Part shown: one piece after another, positions 8,922 to 17,415 of the stretch | Layout of the letters: every line of letters starts with the position of its first letter | Numbering within the stretch: position 1 is the stretch's first letter | Assembly (NCBI GenBank): GCA_013214025.1 | Contig: JABSRN010000007.1 | Location: forward strand, 150,393-214,392 | From: Polyangiaceae bacterium | Lineage (GTDB): Bacteria; Myxococcota_A; Polyangia; Polyangiales; Polyangiaceae | Reading direction: 5' to 3' | Length of the DNA stretch: 64,000 bases | The notes under the pieces: generated by a model | The model's input: only the letters and a program-made list of their open reading frames with translations | The model's database searches: none | Told to the model about the DNA's origin: nothing | Translations under genes and position numbers: made by a program

Positions 8922-10385
8922 TCAAGGACTAGGAACGAAGGGCAGCATGGTCTTGATGTCTTCGTCGTTAAACTTCAACTGCAATCCAACAAAGTAATCG
9001 CGTCGATCGAAGCTCAGAATGTCGTCCACGCCCCACAACAGCGACAAGCGATTCACGAAGGCGTAACCCAGGGACACACGCCAGCGGGGCTGCGCCGTCT
9101 CGCCGAAGCCGAATAAATCTTGGCGGAGCTCAAACGCGTCGTCCAACAATAGGAGATCGAGCCCCGCGCCGCCGGTAGATTCCTTGATACCGAAGCGCCC
9201 CACCAGCGGTCCAAATCGCTGGGCAAACATCAGAGAAAAACGAAAATCGTTCGTGGTAACGCTGCGAATCTCTCGGTAGGTGGGCGGGTCGTTGGGGTTC
9301 GTGGTGTCGACATCCACCTGCTCGATGCGGGTCAGGCCTCGCGGGTCGTTGATCAATTCAATGGAATAGTATTTGTCTTCCCGAGGTTGCAGGCGCAGCT
9401 CCACGAAGGTCTTCACCGTTGAGGTGCGGAACTGATAGTCGCCGCGCAATACCACGATGGTCTTGAGTCGGTTGATGCCGCCCAACAAGCTGTTGACGCT
9501 CTGGGCAACACCTTCCACCTCGTTGATGAGTTTCTCGTCGTTACTCAGGCGCCCCAGGGTTCCCTCACCGGCTTCCAATCGGTCCGACGCCTTTTCCAGA
9601 TTGGCCAGCGTCCGTTCGAGACTGCTGCTCGCACGATCAATCTTTTCGATCATGCCCCGAACCTCACCGGAGGCGCCTGCTTCCCCGCCTTGTACGCCGG
9701 CCACCAGAGTCCGGATCTCTTCGGTCGTGACCCGAACGTTTTCGAGAATTCGCTGAACCTCCGGCTCGCCCCTGACCGAGACCCGCTCCACCGTGCTCAA
9801 AATACTTCGGATCGCTCCGCGGTTCTCCCGGACGGTTTCGTTGAGGGCCCGCGTCACCTCCGCCAAGTTCGCCAGCGTCTCCGCTAGTTGCGCCTTGCCC
9901 TCTTCGCTACCTATCGAGTCCGCTAAGGCGGAGGCCACCAGCTCGATCTTTTTCGCGATCTTCGAAACATCCTGCAACACGTCGTCCGTGGTCGCAGATT
10001 TCACGATGACCATGATCTGATCGCCGTCCTTCAGCTTTCGGCGCCCTTCTGTGCCCTGGGCTACTTTCAGGAAGTACTCACCCAAGAGATTGCCCGAGCT
10101 CTTGGCGACGGATGCGTCCTCGAATAACTCGACGTCGTCTTTGACCCGAATGTCGATGCGCGCCTTGCCTTTGTGCAAACGAATGCTCTGCACACGCCCA
10201 ATGGGAATGCCGGCGGTGCGCACCTGCGAAAGCTTCGATATGCCGACCGCATCATCGACGATCGCATAAACCACGTAGCCGTCGTCCGAGCCGCCCTTAT
10301 TCACAAAGCGGTAGATCATCGTGCCCGCGACGACCAAGACCACCGTGAAGAGGCCAACTTTGGTTGCGGTCGCGGTTCGACTCAT
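8922..10385 (-). CDS. MlaD/MCE-domain lipid-transport protein with barrel-like C-terminus
   Basis: A 487-residue protein. Residues about 9-27 form a membrane anchor, and residues about 35-115 form an MCE domain (motif SQVRTAGIPIGRVQSIRL). Residues about 150-330 are a long heptad-rich coiled coil. The remaining residues alternate in beta strands (YQFRTSTVKTFVELRLQP, LMFAQRFGPLVGRFGI, VSLGYAFVNRLSLLWGV) like an outer-membrane barrel. MCE proteins shuttle phospholipids between membranes with an ABC permease and ATPase, but none is adjacent. Start is ATG 10385 (MSRTATATK); ATG 10418 would add 11 residues. The C-terminal barrel is inferred from strand periodicity only. Confidence 0.82.
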   Translation of the reverse strand: MSRTATATKVGLFTVVLVVAGTMIYRFVNKGGSDDGYVVYAIVDDAVGISKLSQVRTAGIPIGRVQSIRLHKGKARIDIRVKDDVELFEDASVAKSSGNLLGEYFLKVAQGTEGRRKLKDGDQIMVIVKSATTDDVLQDVSKIAKKIELVASALADSIGSEEGKAQLAETLANLAEVTRALNETVRENRGAIRSILSTVERVSVRGEPEVQRILENVRVTTEEIRTLVAGVQGGEAGASGEVRGMIEKIDRASSSLERTLANLEKASDRLEAGEGTLGRLSNDEKLINEVEGVAQSVNSLLGGINRLKTIVVLRGDYQFRTSTVKTFVELRLQPREDKYYSIELINDPRGLTRIEQVDVDTTNPNDPPTYREIRSVTTNDFRFSLMFAQRFGPLVGRFGIKESTGGAGLDLLLLDDAFELRQDLFGFGETAQPRWRVSLGYAFVNRLSLLWGVDDILSFDRRDYFVGLQLKFNDEDIKTMLPFVPSP

Positions 10386-10422
10386 ACGCTCGCGAATTCC
10401 TAACCCCTGGGCTCCCATCGTC

Positions 10423-10460
10423 GAGGCTGCCCTGACGGATTGAGGCTGCCCTGAAAGATT
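10423..10460. repeat. 19-bp tandem duplication in a divergent promoter region
   Basis: The unit GAGGCTGCCCTGACGGATT (10423-10441) is followed directly by GAGGCTGCCCTGAAAGATT (10442-10460), with two mismatches. It sits between the leftward MCE gene and the rightward CAP-domain gene. Confidence 0.85.
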
Positions 10461-10602
10461 GTAGTGACCCTTGCCGGTGCAAAGTACCAAAGCGCTGCCC
10501 CGAGGTCGACCAACGGGAGGAATTAACCAACGAAAGCTGCCAGAACATGGCCCTGGGTGCAAAACTGACCGAACCTGCCGCCGCGCCGACACCCAAGTCC
10601 TC

Positions 10603-11895
10603 TTGCCTTCCGCCCCCCGCCACCGCCCCAGCCCCTTTCTGCTTCTGGCTATTGGGTGCGTCTTCAGCACGTGGGCATGCGGACCCACTCTGCACGAGCA
10701 ACACAATCAGTCCCCCAGCGTAGCGGGCGCCAACTGGGGCGAGACTTCTCCCGTTTCGACGCCGCTACAAGCCCCTCGCGGTGGCTGGGCTGTGAGCACT
10801 CAATCGCCCACTCCCGGCCCAGACCTCGGGGTCCTGGAGGCTCAATTGGCATCCCAATGCCCCCGAGAAGAGGGCAGCCTCACTCGGGTCGCACGCCAAA
10901 TCTTGGAGCGTGAGAACGGCGAAGAGCCCTCCCTTAACTCCTCGGAAATCGATTTTGCGATGCGCGCCGCGGGCTCGCCCCACGTCTGGCCCCGGGCCTG
11001 GACACTCCGCGGAAGTCCCATAGGGGAAGCGGATTCCGTCGCTCGATTCAAACGCTGGCTCCACAGCGATCCGGGGCCGGGAGAAATCCGCTGCGGCGTG
11101 GCCGTTCACCGGGAGCAGGGCCAACCCACAAGCATTGCCGTGCTGGTGGTCAACGCACTCGCGGATCTTCGGCCCGTACCGACCCAGATTCCACCAGGTC
11201 GCTGGATCGATCTACGAGCCACCTCACTGGTGGAGCTATCGAATGCCAAGCTGGTGGTACTCGGACCCCAAGGGGCACCCCGTTCGCTGCCCACCACCCT
11301 CCGTGGCCAAGAGATATTCGCCCGAGTGCGAATCGATCGTCCGGGGGCATGGCAGCTACAGCTACTCACCAACGTGGAATCAGGACCGCGCCCCGTGCTG
11401 GAAGCCCGGGTGTACGCCGGCCAGCAGCCACCGGCACGGCTCGAAGACGCCCCGGCACCCGGCGAGCAGAGCGTCGGAGCCTCAAGCGACCCGATAGCTC
11501 AACTCACGTCCATGGTAGCTGCCCTTAGAACAGCCGAACGGCTGACCAGCCTGCATCGAGACAGTCGACTGGACCGGATCGCCCAACAACACGCGGAGGC
11601 CATGCGCGCGACAGCGCAACTGGGGCACGACGTTGGAGACGGAAACCCAGCAGATCGACTGGTTGACGCCGGGATAGTGGCCCGTTTCAACGGCGAAAAC
11701 GTGGCCCGCGCGCGTTCGGTGAAAGGCGCTCATCGAGCGCTTTGGGCGAGTCCCTCCCACCGCGCCAACTTACTACACGAAGCATTTACGGCCATCGGCG
11801 TTGGTGTGGCGGCTGACCAACGGGGCGGTGTCTGGGTTTGCGAAACCTTCGCCGATTTCGGCCTTGCTGGAACGCCACACCGTAGCTCCCCATAG
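10603..11895 (+). CDS. CAP-domain (SCP/PR1-like) lipoprotein
   Basis: The start is uncertain. I favour TTG 10603 because it places a hydrophobic leader and a lipobox (FSTWAC) correctly; TTG 10471 would put 44 charged residues before the leader. The 430-residue product has a low-complexity stretch, a beta-rich middle and a C-terminal CAP domain with the typical blocks RLDRIAQQHAEAM, LGHDVGDGNP, GENVARARS, SPSHRANLLHEAF and GVGVAADQRGGVWV. CAP proteins are secreted, and bacterial ones are often envelope-associated with no defined enzymatic role. It is divergent from the MCE gene and followed by the OmpA-type gene about 125 bases on. Confidence 0.75.
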   Translation: MPSAPRHRPSPFLLLAIGCVFSTWACGPTLHEQHNQSPSVAGANWGETSPVSTPLQAPRGGWAVSTQSPTPGPDLGVLEAQLASQCPREEGSLTRVARQILERENGEEPSLNSSEIDFAMRAAGSPHVWPRAWTLRGSPIGEADSVARFKRWLHSDPGPGEIRCGVAVHREQGQPTSIAVLVVNALADLRPVPTQIPPGRWIDLRATSLVELSNAKLVVLGPQGAPRSLPTTLRGQEIFARVRIDRPGAWQLQLLTNVESGPRPVLEARVYAGQQPPARLEDAPAPGEQSVGASSDPIAQLTSMVAALRTAERLTSLHRDSRLDRIAQQHAEAMRATAQLGHDVGDGNPADRLVDAGIVARFNGENVARARSVKGAHRALWASPSHRANLLHEAFTAIGVGVAADQRGGVWVCETFADFGLAGTPHRSSP

Positions 11896-12019
11896 AACTG
11901 CAAATTCACCGTTATCCGACCGGATATCTTTCACTTAGTGCCCAGCTAAAGTACCGTTCTACGCTGTGGGAACTGTGAAAATGACGGGGCTTATCCGTCA
12001 AAATGGAGACTGACGCACC

Positions 12020-13708
12020 ATGCGGAACCGCCTGCTTATTCTGGCCTCATTGGTCTTTGTCTTAGCTCTGTCCGGGACGGCCAGCGCGCAACAAACCACC
12101 TTTTACCTAGAGCGGATCCAGCCCGCTGGTGCCCCCGACGATGGCATCACGGTCATACGACCCTACATGTCGGAGAAGACCCGGTTCTACGCCAACCTGT
12201 CCGGGGGCGGCACCCTCGGCTCCCTTCGAGCGCGAAACATCGCCAGCCCGCAGGAGGCGACTCGGATCGATGATCCGATGGAGCACCAGGGAACGATGTG
12301 GCTCACAGGAGGCGCCGAGTTCATTCAGTTGATCGCCGTCCAGGTCCAGTTGCCCATTGGCATCCTTGCCGGAGGCGGAGCGGATCCCACCGAGAGTATT
12401 GACAACATCAACGGCTTGGACCGCGGAGCAGCCGGGCACGATCTGCGCATGGACGTTCGCGTACAAGCGTTCCAGTCCGACAACCGACTGCTGCGCCTCG
12501 GCGGCGGCGTCACCCAGTGGTTCCCCACAGGCAACTCGATTCGCTTCGCCAGTGATGACGAACCCACCACGCGAATCTACGTCAACGGCGAATTCGATTT
12601 TAAAGACTTCTTGCTCGCCGGTGATATCGGGCCGCACTTTCGTCCCGACGGCTTGAGCCTTGGCACCCTCAACATCACCGACGAGCTGCGTTTCGCGAGT
12701 GGCGCCTACGTGTTTTTGCGCGACGGTGAGTACCGCCTCGGCGGCGAGCTCTGGGGCACCACGGGCATGGGCTCAGACCGCAACGACGAGTCCACGTTCT
12801 TCTCCGGGCAGCACACCGCTGTTGAGTGGATGGCGAACATTCGCTTCCCCTTCACCAAGACGAAAAAGTGGTACCTGCAAGGCGGTGGCGGAACACGCCT
12901 CACCGACGGCTACGGTGCCGCCAACTTCCGCGTCTTTGCCACCGTCGGCACCTGGACGCCACTGACCGACGCAGCTCCCCGCTCCAACGCGCGTCACCGT
13001 CGTGCCCCCGAGGTGTCGATGCACGATAAGGACACGGACGGTGACGGTTACCCCGACTCCATCGATCTGTGCCCGACCATCAAGGAGGACGGCAAGCCGC
13101 CGCGCCCGGATGATGGCTGCCCCGCCCCCCGCGACCGCGACGGCGACGGCATCTACGATCACGAAGACAAGTGCCCTGATGATCCAGAGGACATCGACGG
13201 CATCGAAGATCACGATGGCTGCCCGGAAACTGACGCCGACGGCGACGGCATCCTCGACGTCGATGACGCCTGTCCCACGGTCAAGGGCGTGAAGACGAAG
13301 GATCCGAAGACCAACGGTTGCCCCAAGAAGAAGGTGAAACACTTCATCGAAGAAGAGGGCGAACTCAAACTGCTCGAGCCGATTCAGTTCGAGTACGCCA
13401 AGGACACCATCAAGAAGGTCAGTTTCCCGATCCTCGACGACGTCGTGGAACTGCTCATGACGCGACCTGACGTGCGCATGGCCATCCACGGGCACACGGA
13501 CTCCATGGGCGGCAAATGGTTCAACTTGCGACTGAGCAAGTCGCGAGCCAAAGCCGTAATGGATTACCTCGTCGGCAAGGGCGTCCGAAGGGGTCGTCTG
13601 GAGTCCGAGGGCTTCGGCCCCAACAAGCCGAAGGCTGACAACAGCACCGAGGCAGGTCGCGCTCGCAACCGTCGCGTCGAGTTCCGTATTCTCGAAGACG
13701 ACGACTGA
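12020..13708 (+). CDS. OmpA-family protein with thrombospondin type-3 repeats
   Basis: A 562-residue outer-membrane protein. A signal peptide ends at about residue 23 (SGTASAQ). Residues about 25-320 form beta strands typical of an OmpA-like barrel. Residues about 335-440 carry Asp-rich thrombospondin-3 calcium-binding repeats (DKDTDGDGYPDSIDLCP, RDRDGDGIYDHEDKCP, DADGDGILDVDDACP). The final 110 residues are an OmpA C-terminal peptidoglycan-binding domain (IHGHTDSMGGKWFNLRLS, GFGPNKP). It anchors the outer membrane to peptidoglycan. ATG 12020 has a GGAG 11 bases upstream. A strong terminator follows the stop. Confidence 0.93.
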   Translation: MRNRLLILASLVFVLALSGTASAQQTTFYLERIQPAGAPDDGITVIRPYMSEKTRFYANLSGGGTLGSLRARNIASPQEATRIDDPMEHQGTMWLTGGAEFIQLIAVQVQLPIGILAGGGADPTESIDNINGLDRGAAGHDLRMDVRVQAFQSDNRLLRLGGGVTQWFPTGNSIRFASDDEPTTRIYVNGEFDFKDFLLAGDIGPHFRPDGLSLGTLNITDELRFASGAYVFLRDGEYRLGGELWGTTGMGSDRNDESTFFSGQHTAVEWMANIRFPFTKTKKWYLQGGGGTRLTDGYGAANFRVFATVGTWTPLTDAAPRSNARHRRAPEVSMHDKDTDGDGYPDSIDLCPTIKEDGKPPRPDDGCPAPRDRDGDGIYDHEDKCPDDPEDIDGIEDHDGCPETDADGDGILDVDDACPTVKGVKTKDPKTNGCPKKKVKHFIEEEGELKLLEPIQFEYAKDTIKKVSFPILDDVVELLMTRPDVRMAIHGHTDSMGGKWFNLRLSKSRAKAVMDYLVGKGVRRGRLESEGFGPNKPKADNSTEAGRARNRRVEFRILEDDD

Positions 13709-13747
13709 GAGCCACCCCAACAGCTGAGCAGCCCGCTCGGCTAGGAA

Positions 13748-13775
13748 ACAGCCCGCCTGCTAGGTGGGCTGTTTT
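13748..13775 (+). terminator. rho-independent terminator of the OmpA-type gene
   Basis: Ten-base stem ACAGCCCGCC (13748-13757) pairs with GGTGGGCTGT (13763-13772) across a five-base loop, with one G-T pair, followed directly by T-rich sequence (TTTTCGTTT). It lies 40 bases after the stop. Confidence 0.9.
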
Positions 13776-13869
13776 CGTTTGTGGGGACAGCTGCCGCCTC
13801 GGTGAGCGCCCAGGTCAACGCCTCCGTCAGCGCCGCAGGGCCTCGAGGTCGGGCAGCGCGTCCGGACGC

Positions 13870-13895
13870 GGCACAAACAAGACTGGCACAAACAA
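13870..13895. repeat. 15-bp period direct repeat
   Basis: GGCACAAACAA occurs at 13870-13880 and again at 13885-13895, a 15-base period. The second copy forms part of the T-tract (read leftward) of the rpmG terminator. Confidence 0.7.
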
Positions 13896-13923
13896 AACAA
13901 CGCCTGCAGACGAGCTACAGGCG
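13887..13923 (-). terminator. rho-independent terminator of rpmG
   Basis: Read leftward, a nine-base stem (13923-13915 with 13909-13901, one G-U pair) is followed by TTGTTTTGTTTGT. It is about 50 bases after the rpmG stop and back to back with the OmpA terminator. Confidence 0.85.
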
Positions 13924-13970
13924 CAGTTAATCAGAGCTTGGCTTCGGGCAGCCGCTCCGGGTCGTGAAGA

Positions 13971-14141
13971 CTATTTACTATGGGGAGGCATCTTCGCCTC
14001 CTTGAACAACACGTGCTGACGAACCTTGGGATCGTACTTCTTCAGTTCAAGCTTTCCGGTTTGGGTGCGCTTGTTCTTGGTGGTGTAGTAGATGAAGCCA
14101 GTTCCAGCGGAGGAAACCAGACGGATGTTTTCACGGGCCAT
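13971..14141 (-). CDS. rpmG: 50S ribosomal protein L33 (bL33)
   Basis: A 56-residue basic protein with the bL33 pattern ([36 protein letters not shown]). It lacks the two CxxC zinc-binding pairs, so it is the zinc-independent (C-minus) form. ATG 14141 is chosen because the product then starts at the conserved MAREN; an upstream ATG at 14159 adds six residues. bL33 binds near the E site of the large subunit. The gene stands alone, with its own terminator, rather than in the usual rpmG-secE or rpmB-rpmG setting. Confidence 0.95.
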   Translation of the reverse strand: MARENIRLVSSAGTGFIYYTTKNKRTQTGKLELKKYDPKVRQHVLFKEAKMPPHSK

Positions 14142-14590
14142 AGGGGCGGGAAGTAACACGGCCCTTCCCGGGCTGGCAAGCCCACTTCAGATCCGCTGAC
14201 TGAACCCCTGGGCAAGCCGTCCCGAGGCTCCCCGGATATCAACAGGACGTCTCACCGCTCCAGCCTCAGCGCAATTTCGGCCCAATGCCCAGTTTGTCGT
14301 GGTACGCCGCTCGGGTTTCAGCCCGGGACACGCCGCCTGCTGCCAGCTCCGTGAGCCGACGAAATGCAGCATATTTGGGGGATCGACGGAGCCCCATTAT
14401 GCAAGTCTTGCTGGCCATGGCGCCGGCACCGGGTTCCGTGAAAAAGCCTGTTAAACTTTCGACATTTGCGGCTTGACGACCCCCGGTGGGCGTGGCTGAT
14501 TCCCCGCCCCCGCAGCTCGATCCGAGCATCCGGGAAGCTTTTTCCGGAGCGCGTCCAGCGCCCGGCCACCCCCGCCCCAAGAGGCAATTC
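14142..14590. other. 450-base gap between divergent rpmG and rpmH
   Basis: No convincing gene is seen. A 50-codon leftward open frame (14266-14418, starting MASKTCIMGLRRSPKYAAF) is the only protein-like stretch and might be a small gene upstream of rpmG, but with no supporting signal I do not call it. The gap must carry the promoters of rpmG and of the rpmH operon. I searched it for clustered DnaA boxes (TTATNCACA) and saw none. Confidence 0.5.
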
Positions 14591-14743
14591 ATGAAACGCA
14601 CTTATCAGCCCAGCAACGTCAGCCGCCTGCGAACCCATGGCTTCCGCAAGCGCAACAAGACCCGTGGCGGCCAGAACATCCTCAAGAACCGTCGTCGTAA
14701 GGGTCGTTGGTCCTTGTCGGTGAGCGCCGGCAATAAGAAATAG
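14591..14743 (+). CDS. rpmH: 50S ribosomal protein L34 (bL34)
   Basis: A 50-residue, strongly basic protein beginning [18 protein letters not shown], the bL34 signature, with KNRRRKGRW near the end. It is first in the conserved run rpmH-rnpA-yidD-yidC-jag. ATG 14591 gives the conserved N-terminus. The stop is two bases before the rnpA GTG. In many bacteria this run adjoins dnaA and oriC; neither dnaA nor a DnaA-box cluster is in this window. Confidence 0.97.
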   Translation: MKRTYQPSNVSRLRTHGFRKRNKTRGGQNILKNRRRKGRWSLSVSAGNKK

Positions 14744-14745
14744 TC

Positions 14746-15165
14746 GTGGACCGCGCCCGACCTGAAGGTCGGTACCGCAAATCGGCGCGTGTTCGTAAAC
14801 GGGCGGAGTACTTGCTGGTTCAGCAGGACGGCCGCCGAGTCACCACGCGCCACTTCGTACTGCTTTGTTACGCGCGCCCGATATCGGATCCGGCGCGCCC
14901 TCGCCTCGGCATCACTGCTTCTCGGAAGGTTGGAATCGCTATCGTGCGGAACCGCGCAAAACGACTCGTCCGTGAGTCTTTTCGATCGACATCAGGACTC
15001 TGGAGTCCTGGGCTCGATCTCGTGGTCATTGTGCGTCGCGCCCTCACCGACATGAAGCTGGATGACGTCACGGCCGAGCTGCTCGCCCATCGCCGCATCA
15101 TCGAGAAGAAGAGCCAACAGGCCTTTGACGACCTACGCGTCCGGCAATCACCGACCCCCGCCTGA
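14746..15165 (+). CDS. rnpA: ribonuclease P protein component
   Basis: A 139-residue basic protein, starting at GTG 14746 two bases after rpmH. The conserved RNR region is present (GIAIVRNRAKRLVRESFR), as is the preceding RLGITASRKVG block. It binds RNase P RNA and helps recognise the 5' leader of pre-tRNAs. The RNA subunit is not in the window. Length fits the family (about 110-140). Confidence 0.95.
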   Translation: MDRARPEGRYRKSARVRKRAEYLLVQQDGRRVTTRHFVLLCYARPISDPARPRLGITASRKVGIAIVRNRAKRLVRESFRSTSGLWSPGLDLVVIVRRALTDMKLDDVTAELLAHRRIIEKKSQQAFDDLRVRQSPTPA

Positions 15166-15168
15166 TCC

Positions 15169-15672
15169 ATGAAGCACGGCATGCCCACCAGGTTCCCGCT
15201 GCTGCCCCAAGGCTCCGTGCCGACCCGTGCTCTCCGAATCACCACGCTAGCTGAAGACCGGCCTAGCAGCAGCGGCGAACAAGCCCCAATCCTGACGCAG
15301 CACACCGAAGCTGTCACGCCAACGCCAAGCACCGCCAGGCAACTCGTGTCCCATCTTCATGCCGCGATCAGCCTGCTCCTGCTCGGCTTGATTCGTGTCT
15401 ATCAGCTGACGATATCTCCCTTATTCGGCCCCTGCTGCCGCTTTGCACCGAGCTGCTCGCACTATGCCGCAGCCGCGATCCGCAGCCGTGGCCCGTGGGT
15501 AGGCGGATTCCTCGCCATCAAGCGCATACTCCGCTGCAATCCCCTGTTCGCCGGCGGCTACGATCCTCCGCCCCCAGCGCAGAAGGGCTTGGGCTCCGCT
15601 CATGCCAGCGTTCTTGCCACGACGCCGGCGGTTCACTCTACCGCCGTTCGACCGCCACTTGGGGGCAACTGA
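15169..15672 (+). CDS. yidD: YidD membrane-insertion factor with long extensions
   Basis: The core at about residues 65-135 is a clear YidD: LLLGLIRVYQLTISPLFGP, then the Cys block CCRFAPSCSHYA and RILRCNPLFAGGYDPPP. YidD is thought to assist YidC insertion of membrane proteins. The family is usually 70-90 residues; this frame is 167 with an unrelated 60-residue N-terminal and 30-residue C-terminal extension. An internal GTG at 15346 (VSHLHAAIS) would give a normal N-terminus, so the true start may be there. The ATG at 15169 is 3 bases after rnpA. Confidence 0.88.
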   Translation: MKHGMPTRFPLLPQGSVPTRALRITTLAEDRPSSSGEQAPILTQHTEAVTPTPSTARQLVSHLHAAISLLLLGLIRVYQLTISPLFGPCCRFAPSCSHYAAAAIRSRGPWVGGFLAIKRILRCNPLFAGGYDPPPPAQKGLGSAHASVLATTPAVHSTAVRPPLGGN

Positions 15673-15680
15673 GAAAGACT

Positions 15681-17387
15681 ATGGAAGGCCTCCTACGCGC
15701 CCTGATTTTCGCCGGTATCGGCGTCGCCATGTACTTCGTGTTCAACGGCGATCCGAGTGCGGAGATCAGCCGCCAGCCGATTTTCAAGACCTTCCACGAG
15801 GTAGCGGGAAAGGGAACGCCCGAGACCTCCTGTACGCTTTGGACTCCGGAGTTTCGGGCGACCTTCGCCTCCCGGGGCGCCGGCATCACCTCCTATCGCT
15901 TGCTGACGGCCAAGTACCAGCATGACGATGAAGGCCTCGATCTAGCGACCACTCCAGATCTCGAACTGGACCGCTCTCTTCGTTTCCATTTCAGGAACCC
16001 GGCCGTAGCCGCACCAGGGAAACAGGAGTGGAACGCCAACTTCGACCTCGTCAATTGGACGCTAGTCCGTAGTGAAGCCAAACTTTGCGAGTTCCATTAC
16101 CAGGACGAGAAGGTCGAGCTCGCCAAGACCCTGCGCACCACCGAGCAGCCCTACGAGATCGAAGTCACCGCCAGCATCAAGAACCTGGCTGACAAGACTC
16201 TGCCCCACGCTCTCAGCGTGAGCACCGCCGCCTGGCGTTATCAGCACGAGGTCGAAGGTAAATTCGGGCGCATCAGCCCGTACATCACGAGCGTCGAGTG
16301 CATTCCCGTCACTGGCGACGAAGAGCGCAAGCTGCCGGACGAGTTCGAACCGGACGATTTCGCGGACGACCAACTCTTCCGCCACTCGGCACTGCATCGA
16401 GGCGACTGGATGCAGCCCCAGGGCGAACCCGCCTTCACGGCGGTGACCAACGCCTACTTCGCCCAGGCCCTCGTTCCGCTGAAATCTGCCAAAGCTCCGG
16501 TTTGCCAGCTGCAGATCGACGAACGAATTGACCCGCGCTCCAACGCCAACAGCGGCTCGATTTACCGAGCCCGACTGGCCTACCCGGAGCGCGATCTGAA
16601 GCCGGGGGAGTCCACCGAATACTCCGTACTGAGCTTCATCGGCCCCAAGGAACGTCTGGTTCTGGCCTCCGCCGGCAAAGGCGAACACCAGCTCGACAAA
16701 CTGATCGATCTCGGGTTCTTCACGGCCATCGCCAAGGTGCTCGTCAACTTCTTGCTCACGGTCTACGGCCTCTTCCCGAACTGGGGTGTCGCCATCATCG
16801 TGCTCACCGTGACGGCTCGCTTCCTGCTGTTCCCGCTGTCTCTGCCCAGCATCAAGAACATGATTCGCATGCGCGAACTCAAACCAGACATGGACGCCCT
16901 GAACGAGAAATTCAAGGACGACCCGCAGCAAAAGGGCCTCGCCCAAATGGAGCTGTGGAAGAAGGAAGGCGTGAACCCCTTCAAGGGCTGCCTCCCCCAG
17001 CTCGCCAGCATGCCGGTTTGGTTCGCGCTCTATCGCACGCTGCAGTCCGCGGTCGAGCTCTACAACATCCCCTTCCTCTGGTTCCCAGACCTGTCCGAGC
17101 CGGATCCCTACTTCGTGCTGCCGCTGATCATCGGCGTCGTATTCTTCCTCCAGCAGAAACTCATGCCGATGCAGGGCGGGGATCCCATGCAGCAGAAGAT
17201 GATGATGTACTTTATGCCCGGCATGTTCACCGTGTTCATGCTGTTCCTACCGGCAGGGCTGGGCGTGTACATGTTCACCAACAGCTTGCTCGCCATCACC
17301 CAACAGCAGGTGGTCGAGTGGCACACAAAACGAAGCACCGGGCTGAACCGCGACGGCAGCACCGGGTCAAAGAAAGCGGAGAGCTAA
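15681..17387 (+). CDS. yidC: YidC membrane protein insertase
   Basis: A 568-residue inner-membrane insertase of the Gram-negative type: an N-terminal membrane segment (residues about 4-20), a large periplasmic domain (about 30-330), and a C-terminal YidC/Oxa1 core of five membrane segments (YGLFPNWGVAIIVLTVTAR, the GCLPQLASMPVWFALYR block, and LPAGLGVYMFTNSLLAI). It inserts and folds membrane proteins with or without Sec. ATG 15681 lies eight bases after yidD; longer in-frame starts would overlap yidD. The first 25 residues lack the usual FNGD-adjacent proline-rich linker but are otherwise normal. Confidence 0.96.
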   Translation: MEGLLRALIFAGIGVAMYFVFNGDPSAEISRQPIFKTFHEVAGKGTPETSCTLWTPEFRATFASRGAGITSYRLLTAKYQHDDEGLDLATTPDLELDRSLRFHFRNPAVAAPGKQEWNANFDLVNWTLVRSEAKLCEFHYQDEKVELAKTLRTTEQPYEIEVTASIKNLADKTLPHALSVSTAAWRYQHEVEGKFGRISPYITSVECIPVTGDEERKLPDEFEPDDFADDQLFRHSALHRGDWMQPQGEPAFTAVTNAYFAQALVPLKSAKAPVCQLQIDERIDPRSNANSGSIYRARLAYPERDLKPGESTEYSVLSFIGPKERLVLASAGKGEHQLDKLIDLGFFTAIAKVLVNFLLTVYGLFPNWGVAIIVLTVTARFLLFPLSLPSIKNMIRMRELKPDMDALNEKFKDDPQQKGLAQMELWKKEGVNPFKGCLPQLASMPVWFALYRTLQSAVELYNIPFLWFPDLSEPDPYFVLPLIIGVVFFLQQKLMPMQGGDPMQQKMMMYFMPGMFTVFMLFLPAGLGVYMFTNSLLAITQQQVVEWHTKRSTGLNRDGSTGSKKAES

Positions 17388-17415
17388 CCACTCATCCAAA
17401 CGAAAGGTACGAGCA

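Noticed and set aside
12773..13720. A 315-codon leftward open frame opposite the OmpA-type gene
   Set aside because: It is the antisense of the Asp-rich calcium repeats and barrel, with repetitive Val/Ala/Gly composition and no recognisable domain.
13709..14590. Possible replication origin beside rpmH
   Set aside because: No dnaA gene, no clustered DnaA boxes and no AT-rich unwinding region are seen.
16062..16946. A 294-codon leftward open frame opposite yidC
   Set aside because: It mirrors yidC codons; the yidC frame has full family similarity and this one has none.
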